Of a stretch of DNA of 12,584 bases, positions 1 through 7,323 are shown piece by piece (positions within the stretch are counted from its first letter, which is position 1; every line of letters begins with the position of its first letter). The DNA comes from an uncultured Lachnospiraceae bacterium (GTDB taxonomy: Bacteria; Bacillota; Clostridia; Lachnospirales; Lachnospiraceae), in contig CAJUJM010000076.1 in assembly GCA_910586755.1 (NCBI GenBank), positions 1-12,584 on the forward strand, in the 5' to 3' direction. The notes under the pieces are model-generated. The model was not told the origin of the DNA. It saw only the letters and a list, made by a program, of their open reading frames with translations, and made no database searches. The translations under genes and the position numbers were made by a program.

Positions 1-9
1 AATACACTC

Positions 10-261
10 TTACTTCAGAACTTCTTTAATGTCCATAGTCTTACTGCCGTCCTCTAATATAAAGCAGGGGATACCAATGCCTCCTCCGGCCTTTACCTTC
101 TCGTACATTGCCTCGCTGTCGCGAAGAGCCAGATAAACTTTTAAATCTGGAAGAGATGCAGACATATTTTTAAATTCGATCTCTGCTCCGGCTTCTACCA
201 GCTTGTTTAATGCATACAAAGTGTCGGGACATAAGTGACTTCCTACTACGGTTACTTTCAT
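10..261 (-). CDS. Small glutaredoxin-like protein
   Basis: An 83-residue protein with a thioredoxin-fold look. It has an N-terminal beta strand (MKVTVVGSHL) followed by a CPDT motif (Cys11-Pro-Asp-Thr14) at the place of the glutaredoxin active site, and a GIGIPCF segment (Cys66) at the place of the cis-proline loop. Only one cysteine lies in the CPDT motif, so a monothiol mechanism or a partnership with Cys66 is possible. It is short but close to a minimal glutaredoxin. An AGGAG ribosome binding site lies about 8 bases before the ATG. It is the last gene of the leftward lyase-transporter operon, 88 bp after the transporter and behind a hairpin that may reduce its expression. In this setting I infer a role in thiol-disulfide exchange, for example reducing imported cystine or mixed disulfides. 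Fold family is fairly likely; substrate is unknown. Confidence 0.75.
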   Translation of the reverse strand: MKVTVVGSHLCPDTLYALNKLVEAGAEIEFKNMSASLPDLKVYLALRDSEAMYEKVKAGGGIGIPCFILEDGSKTMDIKEVLK

Positions 262-294
262 GGTTATAATCTCCTTTTTCTTTTCTTATTTTTT

Positions 295-332
295 TATTAA
301 AAGGCAGACTGCTTTCTAAAAAAGCGGCTGCC
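295..332 (-). terminator. Hairpin between transporter and glutaredoxin genes (terminator or attenuator)
   Basis: GGCAG at 303-307 pairs with CTGCC at 328-332. An inner stem continues to an AAAG/CTTT core with one bulged A and one imperfect pair. On the minus strand the stem is followed by TTTTAAT and an A/T-rich tract. It follows the transporter stop codon directly, so it probably terminates most transcripts there and lets some reach the glutaredoxin-like gene. No separate promoter for that gene is evident. Confidence 0.55.
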
Positions 333-349
333 AACAATAACGCTGTCAA

Positions 350-1600
350 TTACGCTTCTGCTTCACCGGATTCCAGCCTTTTCTCCAGCCAGTCTTTGCC
401 TTCAACCAAACGTGCAATGATCATGGACGCAATCGTATCGCCGCTGGCATTTAGACAGGTTGCCGCCGGGTCTACCAGGAAACCAATGGTAGCGATTAGT
501 GGGAACGCCTCTGCCGGGAATCCAAACAGGCTGACAATCAGCATCTCGCCAACCAGACCGCCTCCGGGCGCGCCGGAGAGAACAAATGCGCTCAGGATTG
601 CAACTGCAATTGCCATTGCGTAAGTACCTGCTCCGGTAAAGGGTATCTGGAAAATTCCGTATAAAAATGCAATCTTTGTGATTGCAGACAGCACAGGGCC
701 ATCCATATGCATGGTTGCGCCCATAGGAAGGACGATGTTGCTGATATCTTCCGGAACACCAATCTTTTTACATGCTTCCATGTTCACCGGTAAGGTTGCC
801 ACAGAGCTCTGGGTTGCAAATGCGGTAACAGCCGGATTAAAGATATTCTTCACCATGCGGGAAATTCCCAGCTTGCCTGCTGCAAAATAGCTGTACAGAG
901 GGAAAAATACAATTACATAAACAGCGCACATGGGATAGTAAACTGCCATGGTGCGTCCGTAGTCACCGATAAGCTGCGGGCCAAACTCGCCAACCAGGTT
1001 TGCAAAATAAGCGCCCAGACCCACGGGGGCCAGCTTCATAATCATATCCACCATCTTCATGATAATGTCATTTAAATTGTTTAACAGCTTGCCTGCCGGA
1101 CTCTCCTCCCCTCCGCACCAGGCTACAGCCAGACCGGACATAATAGCAAATACGATAATGGGAAGCATATTGCTGCGGCTCATTAAACCGTTAAAATCAC
1201 TTACAGTTAAAGAGTTTACGATCATTTCACTGATGCTGGCGCTTTCCTCCATGGCTGCCTCGCCCATCTCAATAGCAGTGTTTGCCGCAGGCGGCCAAAC
1301 GTTTACAACCACCAGAACCAGAGCCGCTGCAAATCCGCCGGTAACAATAAAGGTTAAAACCAGGCTGCCCAAGATCTTGCCCAGACGTTTCATATTTACC
1401 ATGTTTCCTACGGCAGTGGTTATTGAAACATATACCATGGGAACTACAATCGTAAACATCAGGTTCAGGAAAATATCTCCTAAAGGAGACAGCACCTTTG
1501 CCTTTTCTCCAAAAATAATACCGATAATCGCTCCGATAAAAATACCACCCAATAATAACAGTGGAAATTTATAGCTGTCCCAAATTTTCTTTGCGTTCAT
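350..1600 (-). CDS. Dicarboxylate/amino acid:cation symporter (DAACS family), probably neutral amino acid or cyst(e)ine type
   Basis: A 416-residue integral membrane protein of the GltP/DctA/TcyP superfamily, normal in length. Family landmarks in order: N-terminal hydrophobic helices (about 13-30, 45-65, 78-100), a serine-rich HP1 loop (QSSVATLP, 264-271), an HMDGP motif (298-302) where glutamate carriers have NMDGT, a glycine-rich HP2 segment (SGAPGGGLVGE, 342-352) and the last-helix motif DPAATCLNASGD (377-388). In glutamate/aspartate carriers this last motif has an Arg that binds the substrate side-chain carboxylate; here that position is Ala380, while the amino-acid-binding Asp (388) and the nearby Asn (384) remain. 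That argues against an acidic substrate. The gene lies 44 bp behind the C-S lyase gene, with a GAGGAGAG ribosome binding site, so it is cotranscribed from the sigma-54 promoter. I infer sodium- or proton-coupled uptake of cysteine, cystine or another neutral amino acid; the substrate is not proven. Confidence 0.9.
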   Translation of the reverse strand: MNAKKIWDSYKFPLLLLGGIFIGAIIGIIFGEKAKVLSPLGDIFLNLMFTIVVPMVYVSITTAVGNMVNMKRLGKILGSLVLTFIVTGGFAAALVLVVVNVWPPAANTAIEMGEAAMEESASISEMIVNSLTVSDFNGLMSRSNMLPIIVFAIMSGLAVAWCGGEESPAGKLLNNLNDIIMKMVDMIMKLAPVGLGAYFANLVGEFGPQLIGDYGRTMAVYYPMCAVYVIVFFPLYSYFAAGKLGISRMVKNIFNPAVTAFATQSSVATLPVNMEACKKIGVPEDISNIVLPMGATMHMDGPVLSAITKIAFLYGIFQIPFTGAGTYAMAIAVAILSAFVLSGAPGGGLVGEMLIVSLFGFPAEAFPLIATIGFLVDPAATCLNASGDTIASMIIARLVEGKDWLEKRLESGEAEA

Positions 1601-1644
1601 TTGTAACTCTCCTCACATTTTCTTTTTAAAACTTCCTGCCATTT

Positions 1645-2820
1645 TTATTTATTCAAATTGTCAATTGCTGACTTTAACTGGCCCAGGGCTTTTTCCAGTA
1701 CGCTTCTGGGACAGGCGGCATTTAGCCGCATGTAGCCGCTTAAGCTTCTTCCGAAAGTATATCCCTCGTTTAATCCCAGTCCGGCCTTTTCAATCATAAA
1801 CTTACGGAGGGTTTCATTGTCCATTCCCAGAGCTCTGCAGTCCAGCCATACCAGATAGGTTGCATCCGGAATGTTAGGCTTTATCTGCGGAATATTTTCT
1901 GCACAGTAGCTGCGGATAAATTCAAAATTGCCGTCCAGGTATTCCAGAAGCTGCTCCAGCCACTCTTCACCCTGGTTAAATGCAATTTCCATTGCAACAG
2001 AGCTGAAGGCATTGTTGCGGTGAATATCCATGTTCATCCAGAATGTATCAAATTTGTTCTTGATTTCCGCATTGGGGAATATGGTAGTGGATGCCTGCAG
2101 CCCGGCCAGGTTAAAGGTTTTGGTTCCGGAAATACAGCTGATAATGTGCTTTCCAATCTCTTCTGTCACCGTGGCGGTTGGAATGTGCTTTTTCCCATGG
2201 AAAATCAAGTCAGAGTGGATTTCATCGGAAACCATCAGTACATTATTTGCAATGCAAATTTCTGCCATTTTCTGAAGCTGCTCTCTGGTCCAAACGATTC
2301 CCAGAGGATTGTGCGGGCTGCACAAAAGAAAAATTTTTACTTCCTTTGCCTTTTTCTCAAAATCCTCAAAATCTACGGTCCAGACACCGTCCTTTTCTAC
2401 CAACTGGTTCTCTACTACCTGGCGTCCCCAGGCTTCAGTTACGTCATAAAACTCAGAATACACCGGAGTCTGAATCATAACCTTATCTCCAGGCTGGCTG
2501 AATATTTTTACAATGGCGGACAATGCCGGAACTACCCCTAATGACCAGCTTACCAAGCTCTTGTCAATCTTCCATCCATTGCGGCGCTCCTGCCAGTTAA
2601 GGATTGCCTCAAAATAGCTGTCCGGACGGGATGTATATCCCCAAATGCCTTCTTCCGCCTTCGCCTTCAATCCGTCGATGATAGGCTGTGCGGTCTTAAA
2701 GTCCATGTCGGCAACCCAAAGGGGAATTACATCTGCTGTTCCGAATTTCTTTATTCTCTCATCATATTTCGCTGCTCGATTGCCATTGCGATCAATCACT
2801 TCATCGAAATTATATTTCAT
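1645..2820 (-). CDS. MalY/PatB-family PLP-dependent C-S lyase (cystathionine beta-lyase/cysteine desulfhydrase-like)
   Basis: A 391-residue fold-type I PLP enzyme, the usual length for MalY/PatB. It opens with the typical MKYNFDEVIDR segment. PLWVADMDF (about 33-41) is the family N-terminal signature, SPHNPLG (168-174) and SDEIHSDL (198-205) carry PLP-contacting residues, and Lys234 in SGTKTFNLAGL is the expected Schiff-base lysine. RLNAACPR near the end holds the carboxylate-binding Arg. Such enzymes cleave cystathionine, cysteine or cystine to pyruvate, ammonia and a thiol or persulfide in the cytoplasm. I chose the ATG at 2820: an in-frame ATG nine bases earlier (2829) has the AGAGG sequence directly against it, whereas 2820 has proper spacing. 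It is first in the operon with the symporter and glutaredoxin-like genes, about 90 bp from a sigma-54 promoter. Family is secure; the exact substrate (cystine, cysteine or cystathionine) is not. Confidence 0.92.
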   Translation of the reverse strand: MKYNFDEVIDRNGNRAAKYDERIKKFGTADVIPLWVADMDFKTAQPIIDGLKAKAEEGIWGYTSRPDSYFEAILNWQERRNGWKIDKSLVSWSLGVVPALSAIVKIFSQPGDKVMIQTPVYSEFYDVTEAWGRQVVENQLVEKDGVWTVDFEDFEKKAKEVKIFLLCSPHNPLGIVWTREQLQKMAEICIANNVLMVSDEIHSDLIFHGKKHIPTATVTEEIGKHIISCISGTKTFNLAGLQASTTIFPNAEIKNKFDTFWMNMDIHRNNAFSSVAMEIAFNQGEEWLEQLLEYLDGNFEFIRSYCAENIPQIKPNIPDATYLVWLDCRALGMDNETLRKFMIEKAGLGLNEGYTFGRSLSGYMRLNAACPRSVLEKALGQLKSAIDNLNK

Positions 2821-2920
2821 TGGTTCCATCCTCTCTTTCCTAGTGTACTGATGTATTCACTATTCCATATACACAGTCAGGTGCTGGCCAGCTTTGATTT
2901 GTGTTTATGCTTTTATACAT

Positions 2921-2936
2921 AGCAAAGAGTGTGCCA
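2921..2936 (-). promoter_or_regulatory. Sigma-54 (-24/-12) promoter of the lyase-transporter-glutaredoxin operon
   Basis: On the minus strand the sequence reads TGGCACACTCTTTGCT, matching every fixed position of the consensus TGGCAYRNNNNTTGCW, with the GG and GC elements correctly spaced. Transcription should start near 2910, giving a leader of roughly 90 bases to the chosen ATG of the lyase. An rpoN gene and a sigma-54 activator gene lie in the same window. Confidence 0.92.
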
Positions 2937-3055
2937 ATTCCTCAGATATCCTCAAAAAATTTTTGATCGTAAATTTAACTTGTTTTCCTATATATTAAGG
3001 AAGCTTTTTACTTTTCTTTTTTATTTGTGTCATTTTAATATAGACGATTCCTTTA

Positions 3056-3108
3056 TTGGCCAATTGGTTTTAACCAATTTATTCAAGTTTCTTCCCATTC
3101 TTTAACCA
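3056..3108. promoter_or_regulatory. Probable upstream activator sites shared by two divergent sigma-54 promoters
   Basis: AATTGGTTTTAACCAATT (3062-3079) is a perfect 8+8 inverted repeat around a two-base centre, overlapped by TTGGCCAA (3056-3063). A further half-site, in ATTCTTTAACCA (3097-3108), is identical over 12 bases to 7169-7180 upstream of the desulfidase gene. The cluster lies roughly 50-105 bp upstream of the rightward promoter and 120-170 bp upstream of the leftward one, normal distances for enhancer-type sites. I infer binding by the activator encoded at 5026-7143. Confidence 0.65.
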
Positions 3109-3159
3109 TTTTTCTGCCAATTCGTCTGCTTTTATTGCTAAATAGACATCTTTTCTTTC

Positions 3160-3175
3160 TGGCATAATTTTTGCT
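3160..3175 (+). promoter_or_regulatory. Sigma-54 (-24/-12) promoter of the CoA-disulfide reductase gene
   Basis: TGGCATAATTTTTGCT fits every fixed position of the -24/-12 consensus. Transcription should start near 3186, leaving a short leader that contains the AAAGGAGG ribosome binding site before the ATG at 3218. Confidence 0.92.
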
Positions 3176-3217
3176 TATTCACTATATAAACAACGAATCG
3201 CAATAAAGGAGGCTTCT

Positions 3218-4924
3218 ATGAAAAAAAGAATATTAATTGTCGGCGGCGTTGCCGGTGGCGCGTCCGCAGCGGCCCGTATCCGCCGTCTGGATGCAGATGC
3301 AGAAATTATTATGTTTGAGCGGGGTGAGCATGTTTCCTATTCCAACTGCTGTCTGCCTTACCATTTAAGCGGTACGGTGGCAAACAGCGACTCCCTGGTT
3401 TTAATGTCCCCGGAAATGTTTTTCAAACAGCATGAGATTGAAGTCCGGGTATTAAGTGAGGTGACTGCCATTTCCAGAGAAGATAAATCGGTTACCGTGC
3501 AAAATCTGGCTGACGGCTCTTCCTATCAAGAGCACTATGACAAGCTGGTTCTCTCCCCCGGCGCCAGCCCCATTCTGCCTAAATCTATCCTTGGGATTCA
3601 ACGCCCTCATGTGTTTACTGTACGGAATGTACGGGATATCAAAGCCTTAAAGGATTATATTGACTCCCACAAAATTGAAAAGGCCGCTGTAATCGGCGGC
3701 GGTTTTATCGGCGTGGAGGTGGCAGAAAACTTGTCTCTGGCAGGTATTCAGGTATCCTTAGTAGAAGGCGCGCCTCAGATTATGGCTCCATTTGACTATG
3801 ATGTGGTTCAGACATTGCACAAAGAAATGATGGACAATGGAATCTCCCTTCATCTTTCCTCTACCCTGACTGAGGTTTTGGAAGATCGGATTCTCATCCG
3901 CACTCAGGAGGAAACCAGCGAAATCAAGGCGGATCTGGTGGTTATGGCTATCGGCGTCCGCCCGGAAATCGCTCTGGCTTCTGCTGCAGGCCTGACTATC
4001 GGCACTACCGGCGGCGTCTGGGTAAACCACAATTATCAGACCTCTGATCCGAATATCTATGCCGTAGGAGATGCCATCGAAAGTTTTAACCGGATTCTCC
4101 GACAGCCCGGCCGTCTGGCTCTGGCAGGCCCGGCTCAAAAACAAGCTCGCGGGGCAGCCGACCATATTTACGGCAAAACCAATGAAAATCCTGGTTTTAT
4201 CGGCTCCTCCTGTATCCGCATTTTTGGCCAGAATGCCGCCTGCACAGGCATTAATGAGCGAACCGCCAGGGATTCCGGTATTTCCTGTGATTTTGCTTAT
4301 GTGTATCCCACCGATAAGGTTGGCCTGATGCCGGACTGCCACTATATGGTATTTAAATTATTATTTGAGGTTCCCACCGGCCGAATCCTGGGAGCTCAGG
4401 CAGTTGGCCGGGGAAACGTGGATAAGCGTATCGACGTAATTGCCGCCGTGATTTCCATGGGCGGCACATTAGAGCATGTAAAGAATCTGGAACTGTGCTA
4501 CTCTCCAGTATTTGGAACTGCAAAAGATGTGGTAAATTTTGCTGCCATTGTAGGCTTAAATATATTAAACGGCGTTTATCGTCAGGTTCCTGTGACTCAG
4601 GTTCGGGAACTGGCAGAGTCCGGCGCATTTATTGTGGATGTGCGGGAAGAGCACGAGTATGCTGCCGGGCATTTAAACGGATCCTTAAACATTCCCCTAA
4701 GTCAGTTAAAGGAGCGGATGAATGAGATTCCCAAAGACATTCCGGTATACCTTCACTGCCGCACTGGCCAGAGAAGCTATTATGCCATCACCCGCCTTCA
4801 GGGCCGTGGGTACAAGAATCTCTATAATATTGCCGGTTCCTTCCTGGGTATCAGCCATTATGAATACTTTAATGATCACGCGAAGGGGCGTACCCCAATT
4901 TTAGATAAGTATAACTTTACCTGA
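3218..4924 (+). CDS. CoA-disulfide/polysulfide reductase with C-terminal rhodanese domain (CoADR-RHD)
   Basis: A 568-residue flavoprotein disulfide reductase. The N-terminal FAD-binding motif is GGVAGGASAAARIRR (9-23), the active-site segment is SYSNCCLPY (40-48), the NAD(P)H-binding motif is VIGGGFIGVEVAE (about 158-170), and a second FAD motif reads YAVGDAIE. A rhodanese domain (about 460-555) follows, with VDVREEHEY and the catalytic loop HCRTGQRS (Cys514). This architecture and length match the CoADR-RHD/Npsr enzymes, which reduce CoA disulfide, CoA persulfide or polysulfides with NAD(P)H in the cytoplasm, the rhodanese domain handling sulfane sulfur. By alignment of the motif NCGLPY, Cys44 is the redox cysteine and Cys45 replaces the usual Gly. 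An AAAGGAGG ribosome binding site and a sigma-54 promoter precede it. Beside a C-S lyase and a cysteine desulfidase, it fits detoxification or use of persulfide and polysulfide made during cysteine breakdown. Family confidence is high; substrate preference is inferred. Confidence 0.93.
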   Translation: MKKRILIVGGVAGGASAAARIRRLDADAEIIMFERGEHVSYSNCCLPYHLSGTVANSDSLVLMSPEMFFKQHEIEVRVLSEVTAISREDKSVTVQNLADGSSYQEHYDKLVLSPGASPILPKSILGIQRPHVFTVRNVRDIKALKDYIDSHKIEKAAVIGGGFIGVEVAENLSLAGIQVSLVEGAPQIMAPFDYDVVQTLHKEMMDNGISLHLSSTLTEVLEDRILIRTQEETSEIKADLVVMAIGVRPEIALASAAGLTIGTTGGVWVNHNYQTSDPNIYAVGDAIESFNRILRQPGRLALAGPAQKQARGAADHIYGKTNENPGFIGSSCIRIFGQNAACTGINERTARDSGISCDFAYVYPTDKVGLMPDCHYMVFKLLFEVPTGRILGAQAVGRGNVDKRIDVIAAVISMGGTLEHVKNLELCYSPVFGTAKDVVNFAAIVGLNILNGVYRQVPVTQVRELAESGAFIVDVREEHEYAAGHLNGSLNIPLSQLKERMNEIPKDIPVYLHCRTGQRSYYAITRLQGRGYKNLYNIAGSFLGISHYEYFNDHAKGRTPILDKYNFT

Positions 4925-4947
4925 TTTCCCTTTGTCTAAGCAAAAAG

Positions 4948-4985
4948 CAGCAGCAGGAAGCATCTTGCTTTTCTTCCTGCTGCTG
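4948..4985. terminator. Bidirectional rho-independent terminator
   Basis: CAGCAGCAGGAAG (4948-4960) and its exact complement (4973-4985) make a 13-bp stem with a 12-base loop. A T-rich tract follows on the plus strand, and CTTTTTG on the minus strand. It lies between the convergent ends of the reductase and activator genes and probably serves both. Confidence 0.85.
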
Positions 4986-5025
4986 TGGTCCTTCTCTTTT
5001 AATTGTTTTATTTGTTCCATTCGTC

Positions 5026-7143
5026 CTATTGAGTTCCCGCCTGATGCTCCTCCCACAGCTTCCGCCCCACCGGCGTCAGCTGGCTGCCGCCGCGGCCCCG
5101 GCTGACTCTGGCGATTCCCTGTTCCGCCATTTGAGTCAGAATGTTTCGGACTTCCTGCTGAGACATTGGGATGTAAGCTTCCCGGGCCTTTGCCAGAATT
5201 TTATCCCGGCCCAGGCTGATTCTCTGTTCCGAGGCCTGATAAAGCTGTTCCAAAACAAACCGGTAGTTTCTGTCCCCTCCTTTTTCTGCTTGATCGGATG
5301 GCCGGGGATTCTGATTCGGCGGCGTATATGCCGGCTGATGCTCTGGCTGTATTTGTGCAAGCACCGGTCTCAGTCTGGGATACCCGGATTTTAACAGGGT
5401 AGGCGGAAGATCCTCCATCCCTATCTGCCTGTGTCCGGTATAAATAAAATATTCCACCACATTCCGCAGTTCCCAGATATTTCCCGGCCAGGAGTAATTC
5501 TTTAAAAACTCCTTTACCGGCGGTGTCAGCGAAAATTCTCCTCCTAATTCTTCCCGGAAATAATTGATCAAAAGAAACATATCATCTCCCCGTGCCGCCA
5601 GCGGCGGTATTACAATCGGCAGGGTGTTAAGGCGGTAATACAGATCTCGGCGGAAGCTCCCTTCCTCCACCTTCTGCTCCAAAGCTTCGTTGGTCGCCGC
5701 CACGATTCGGACATCAATATTGATAATCCGGTTGCCCCCCACTCTCATAATCTCCCGCTCCTGCAATACCCGGAGAAGCTTAACCTGAAGCATGGGGCTC
5801 ATCCCTTCTACTTCATCTAAAAACAGAGTCCCTTTATGGGCAAATTCCAAAAGACCCGGCCTTCCTCCCTTTTTTGCCCCGGTAAAAGCTCCTTCCTCAT
5901 AGCCAAACAACTCGCTTTCCAGCAAATTCTCCGGCACCGCGGCAACATTAATAGCAATAAACGGCCCTTTACTCCGTTTGGACGCCTTGTGAACCGCATG
6001 GGCAAACAGTTCTTTTCCTGTCCCGGTCTCCCCGATAAGAAGTACCGGACTTTCGCTGGCTGCCATTCTTTTTAAAATCTCCTTAGTGCGCCCGATTGCC
6101 TCTGAATTTCCGATGACATCATGAAAATCGTACTTGGCAATATGCCCTTTCTGGAAAAGCTGGCTTCGCAGTTCATTCTGCCGGTTCTCTACATCATTAA
6201 ATTTTTGAAGGATGGCAAACGCACCGATGCAAGTCTCCTGGCGAAGAACCGGAACCACCTCCACGCTGACATTAATTCCATTTATCCGCCGTACCCGGGC
6301 CTCAATCCTTTTCCGTTCTTTCAGGCACTGAGAAAACGGGATATAAGAAAAGACCTCATCTCCCCAATGGCCCAGGATCATCTCCTGGCTAACCCTGGTA
6401 ATCTCCTCAGCGTGATGGTTGCAGGCAAAAATTTCCCCTTTCTCATTAACGCCAATCACACCTTCCTCCAAAATCTCCATCAAAATATGAAATTGACTTT
6501 CCAAGCGGATGGATCTGGCAAACATCTGGTCAAAGCTGTAATTATTGGTTGCAATATCCCGGAAATACTCCTGGAACTTCTCTGTTTCCAGCAGATTTTC
6601 CAGCCCCAGGCGCAGGGCAATCTCAATCATCATGCCGGAAGTGCAGGGTCTCTGGCCCAGGTTGATCTTGGTTTCTATTTCCTCCGGCACATAGCGCATC
6701 TCATCCGGCGTTACCGCAATTTGGATATCCTCGTCCAGCACGGCTCCCGGATAAAATGGAATCAGGTGAATGTGGTTGATTCCAAATTGGTTAGCCTGGG
6801 CAATGGCCTCTCTGGCCATGGTCTGAGTCATATTTACAAAAAGAACCTTCGTGCCTTTGGGAATCTCTTTTAGCTTCCGCAATTCGCTCCATCGAAAAGA
6901 TACTTCTACCGCCATAGTCTGACAGCCTATCGGGACATGGCGGGCCACCTCTTCTGCGGATCCATAAGCATCTGTTGACACCACAAATAAATCCGCCCAT
7001 GGAAGTACCCCCATGGCTGATCCATCTCTTACATTGTATATATTTATCTTGGCATATTCCCCGAACAGCTGCTCCACATCCGCTGCATAGGATTTCCCTG
7101 CTCTGGGATCCAGAGTTACAATGGAAATAATCTTCTTATCCAT
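5026..7143 (-). CDS. cdsR: Sigma-54-dependent transcriptional activator, CdsR-like
   Basis: A 705-residue enhancer-binding protein. Residues 1-190 form an unassigned sensory region with Cys74 and Cys167 (RPCTSGMM); 213-315 look like a PAS domain; the AAA+ sigma-54 interaction domain runs from about 340 to 580, with Walker A GETGTGKE (371-378), the sigma-54-contacting GAFTGA loop (418-423), Walker B TLFLDE (439-444) and PGNIWELRN. A Pro/Gln-rich linker (590-622) leads to a winged-helix-like C-terminus (about 625-700) in place of the common Fis-type helix-turn-helix. There is no response-regulator receiver domain. An AAGGAGG ribosome binding site precedes the ATG. It is divergent from the cysteine desulfidase gene, the arrangement I recall for cdsR/cdsB in Clostridioides difficile, so I infer a cysteine-responsive activator. 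A weak -10-like TATAGT (minus strand, 7210-7215) has no good -35; half-sites between it and the gene would allow autoregulation. Activator class is certain; the CdsR name rests on context. Confidence 0.9.
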   Translation of the reverse strand: MDKKIISIVTLDPRAGKSYAADVEQLFGEYAKINIYNVRDGSAMGVLPWADLFVVSTDAYGSAEEVARHVPIGCQTMAVEVSFRWSELRKLKEIPKGTKVLFVNMTQTMAREAIAQANQFGINHIHLIPFYPGAVLDEDIQIAVTPDEMRYVPEEIETKINLGQRPCTSGMMIEIALRLGLENLLETEKFQEYFRDIATNNYSFDQMFARSIRLESQFHILMEILEEGVIGVNEKGEIFACNHHAEEITRVSQEMILGHWGDEVFSYIPFSQCLKERKRIEARVRRINGINVSVEVVPVLRQETCIGAFAILQKFNDVENRQNELRSQLFQKGHIAKYDFHDVIGNSEAIGRTKEILKRMAASESPVLLIGETGTGKELFAHAVHKASKRSKGPFIAINVAAVPENLLESELFGYEEGAFTGAKKGGRPGLLEFAHKGTLFLDEVEGMSPMLQVKLLRVLQEREIMRVGGNRIINIDVRIVAATNEALEQKVEEGSFRRDLYYRLNTLPIVIPPLAARGDDMFLLINYFREELGGEFSLTPPVKEFLKNYSWPGNIWELRNVVEYFIYTGHRQIGMEDLPPTLLKSGYPRLRPVLAQIQPEHQPAYTPPNQNPRPSDQAEKGGDRNYRFVLEQLYQASEQRISLGRDKILAKAREAYIPMSQQEVRNILTQMAEQGIARVSRGRGGSQLTPVGRKLWEEHQAGTQ

Positions 7144-7161
7144 AAGTCCTCCTTCCGGAAA

Positions 7162-7199
7162 TGGTTTTATTCTTTAACCAGTTTCTCACAAATTTGGTT
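7162..7199. promoter_or_regulatory. Probable activator-binding sites upstream of the desulfidase gene
   Basis: Three half-sites occur: TGGTT (7162-7166), AACCA (7176-7180) and TGGTT (7195-7199). The middle one is inside ATTCTTTAACCA, which recurs exactly at 3097-3108. They lie about 50-90 bp upstream of the sigma-54 promoter of the desulfidase gene and within the leader of the divergent activator gene, so they may both activate the former and limit the latter. Inferred from sequence similarity between the two intergenic regions. Confidence 0.6.
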
Positions 7200-7249
7200 G
7201 ATTTTCAAGACTATAACCTATTTTTTACCTTTTTCAGATGATTTGGAAT

Positions 7250-7265
7250 TGGCATGGTGTTTGCT
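7250..7265 (+). promoter_or_regulatory. Sigma-54 (-24/-12) promoter of the cysteine desulfidase gene
   Basis: TGGCATGGTGTTTGCT matches every fixed position of the -24/-12 consensus. Transcription should start near 7276, about 48 bases before the chosen ATG. The gene it serves is known to be sigma-54-controlled in C. difficile, to my recollection. Confidence 0.92.
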
Positions 7266-7323
7266 ATATTAGTAAGTATCATCAAAAATATTAACATTCA
7301 CCAATCAGAAGGGAGATTTGCAT

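Larger units (their letters stand above)
2821..3217. other. Divergent regulatory intergenic region
   Basis: This 397-bp gap has no plausible gene. It holds two outward-facing sigma-54 promoters near its ends and a cluster of TGGTT/AACCA half-sites between them. The remainder is A/T-rich, with runs of A and T around 2953-2965 and 3000-3035 that could favour DNA bending. No riboswitch or T-box pattern was recognised. Confidence 0.8.

Noticed and set aside
1059..1574. 171-codon plus-strand reading frame
   Set aside because: Antisense shadow of the symporter gene; it has no ribosome binding site or family features.
2821..2829. Upstream ATG of the C-S lyase
   Set aside because: The purine-rich ribosome binding site abuts this ATG directly; the ATG at 2820 has proper spacing and gives the usual MalY-type N-terminus.
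6121..6873. 250-codon plus-strand reading frame
   Set aside because: It lies wholly antisense to the sigma-54 activator gene, whose domains are clear, and has no recognisable protein features.
7318..7323. TTG as start of the desulfidase gene
   Set aside because: Only two bases separate it from GGGAG; the ATG at 7324 has normal spacing.
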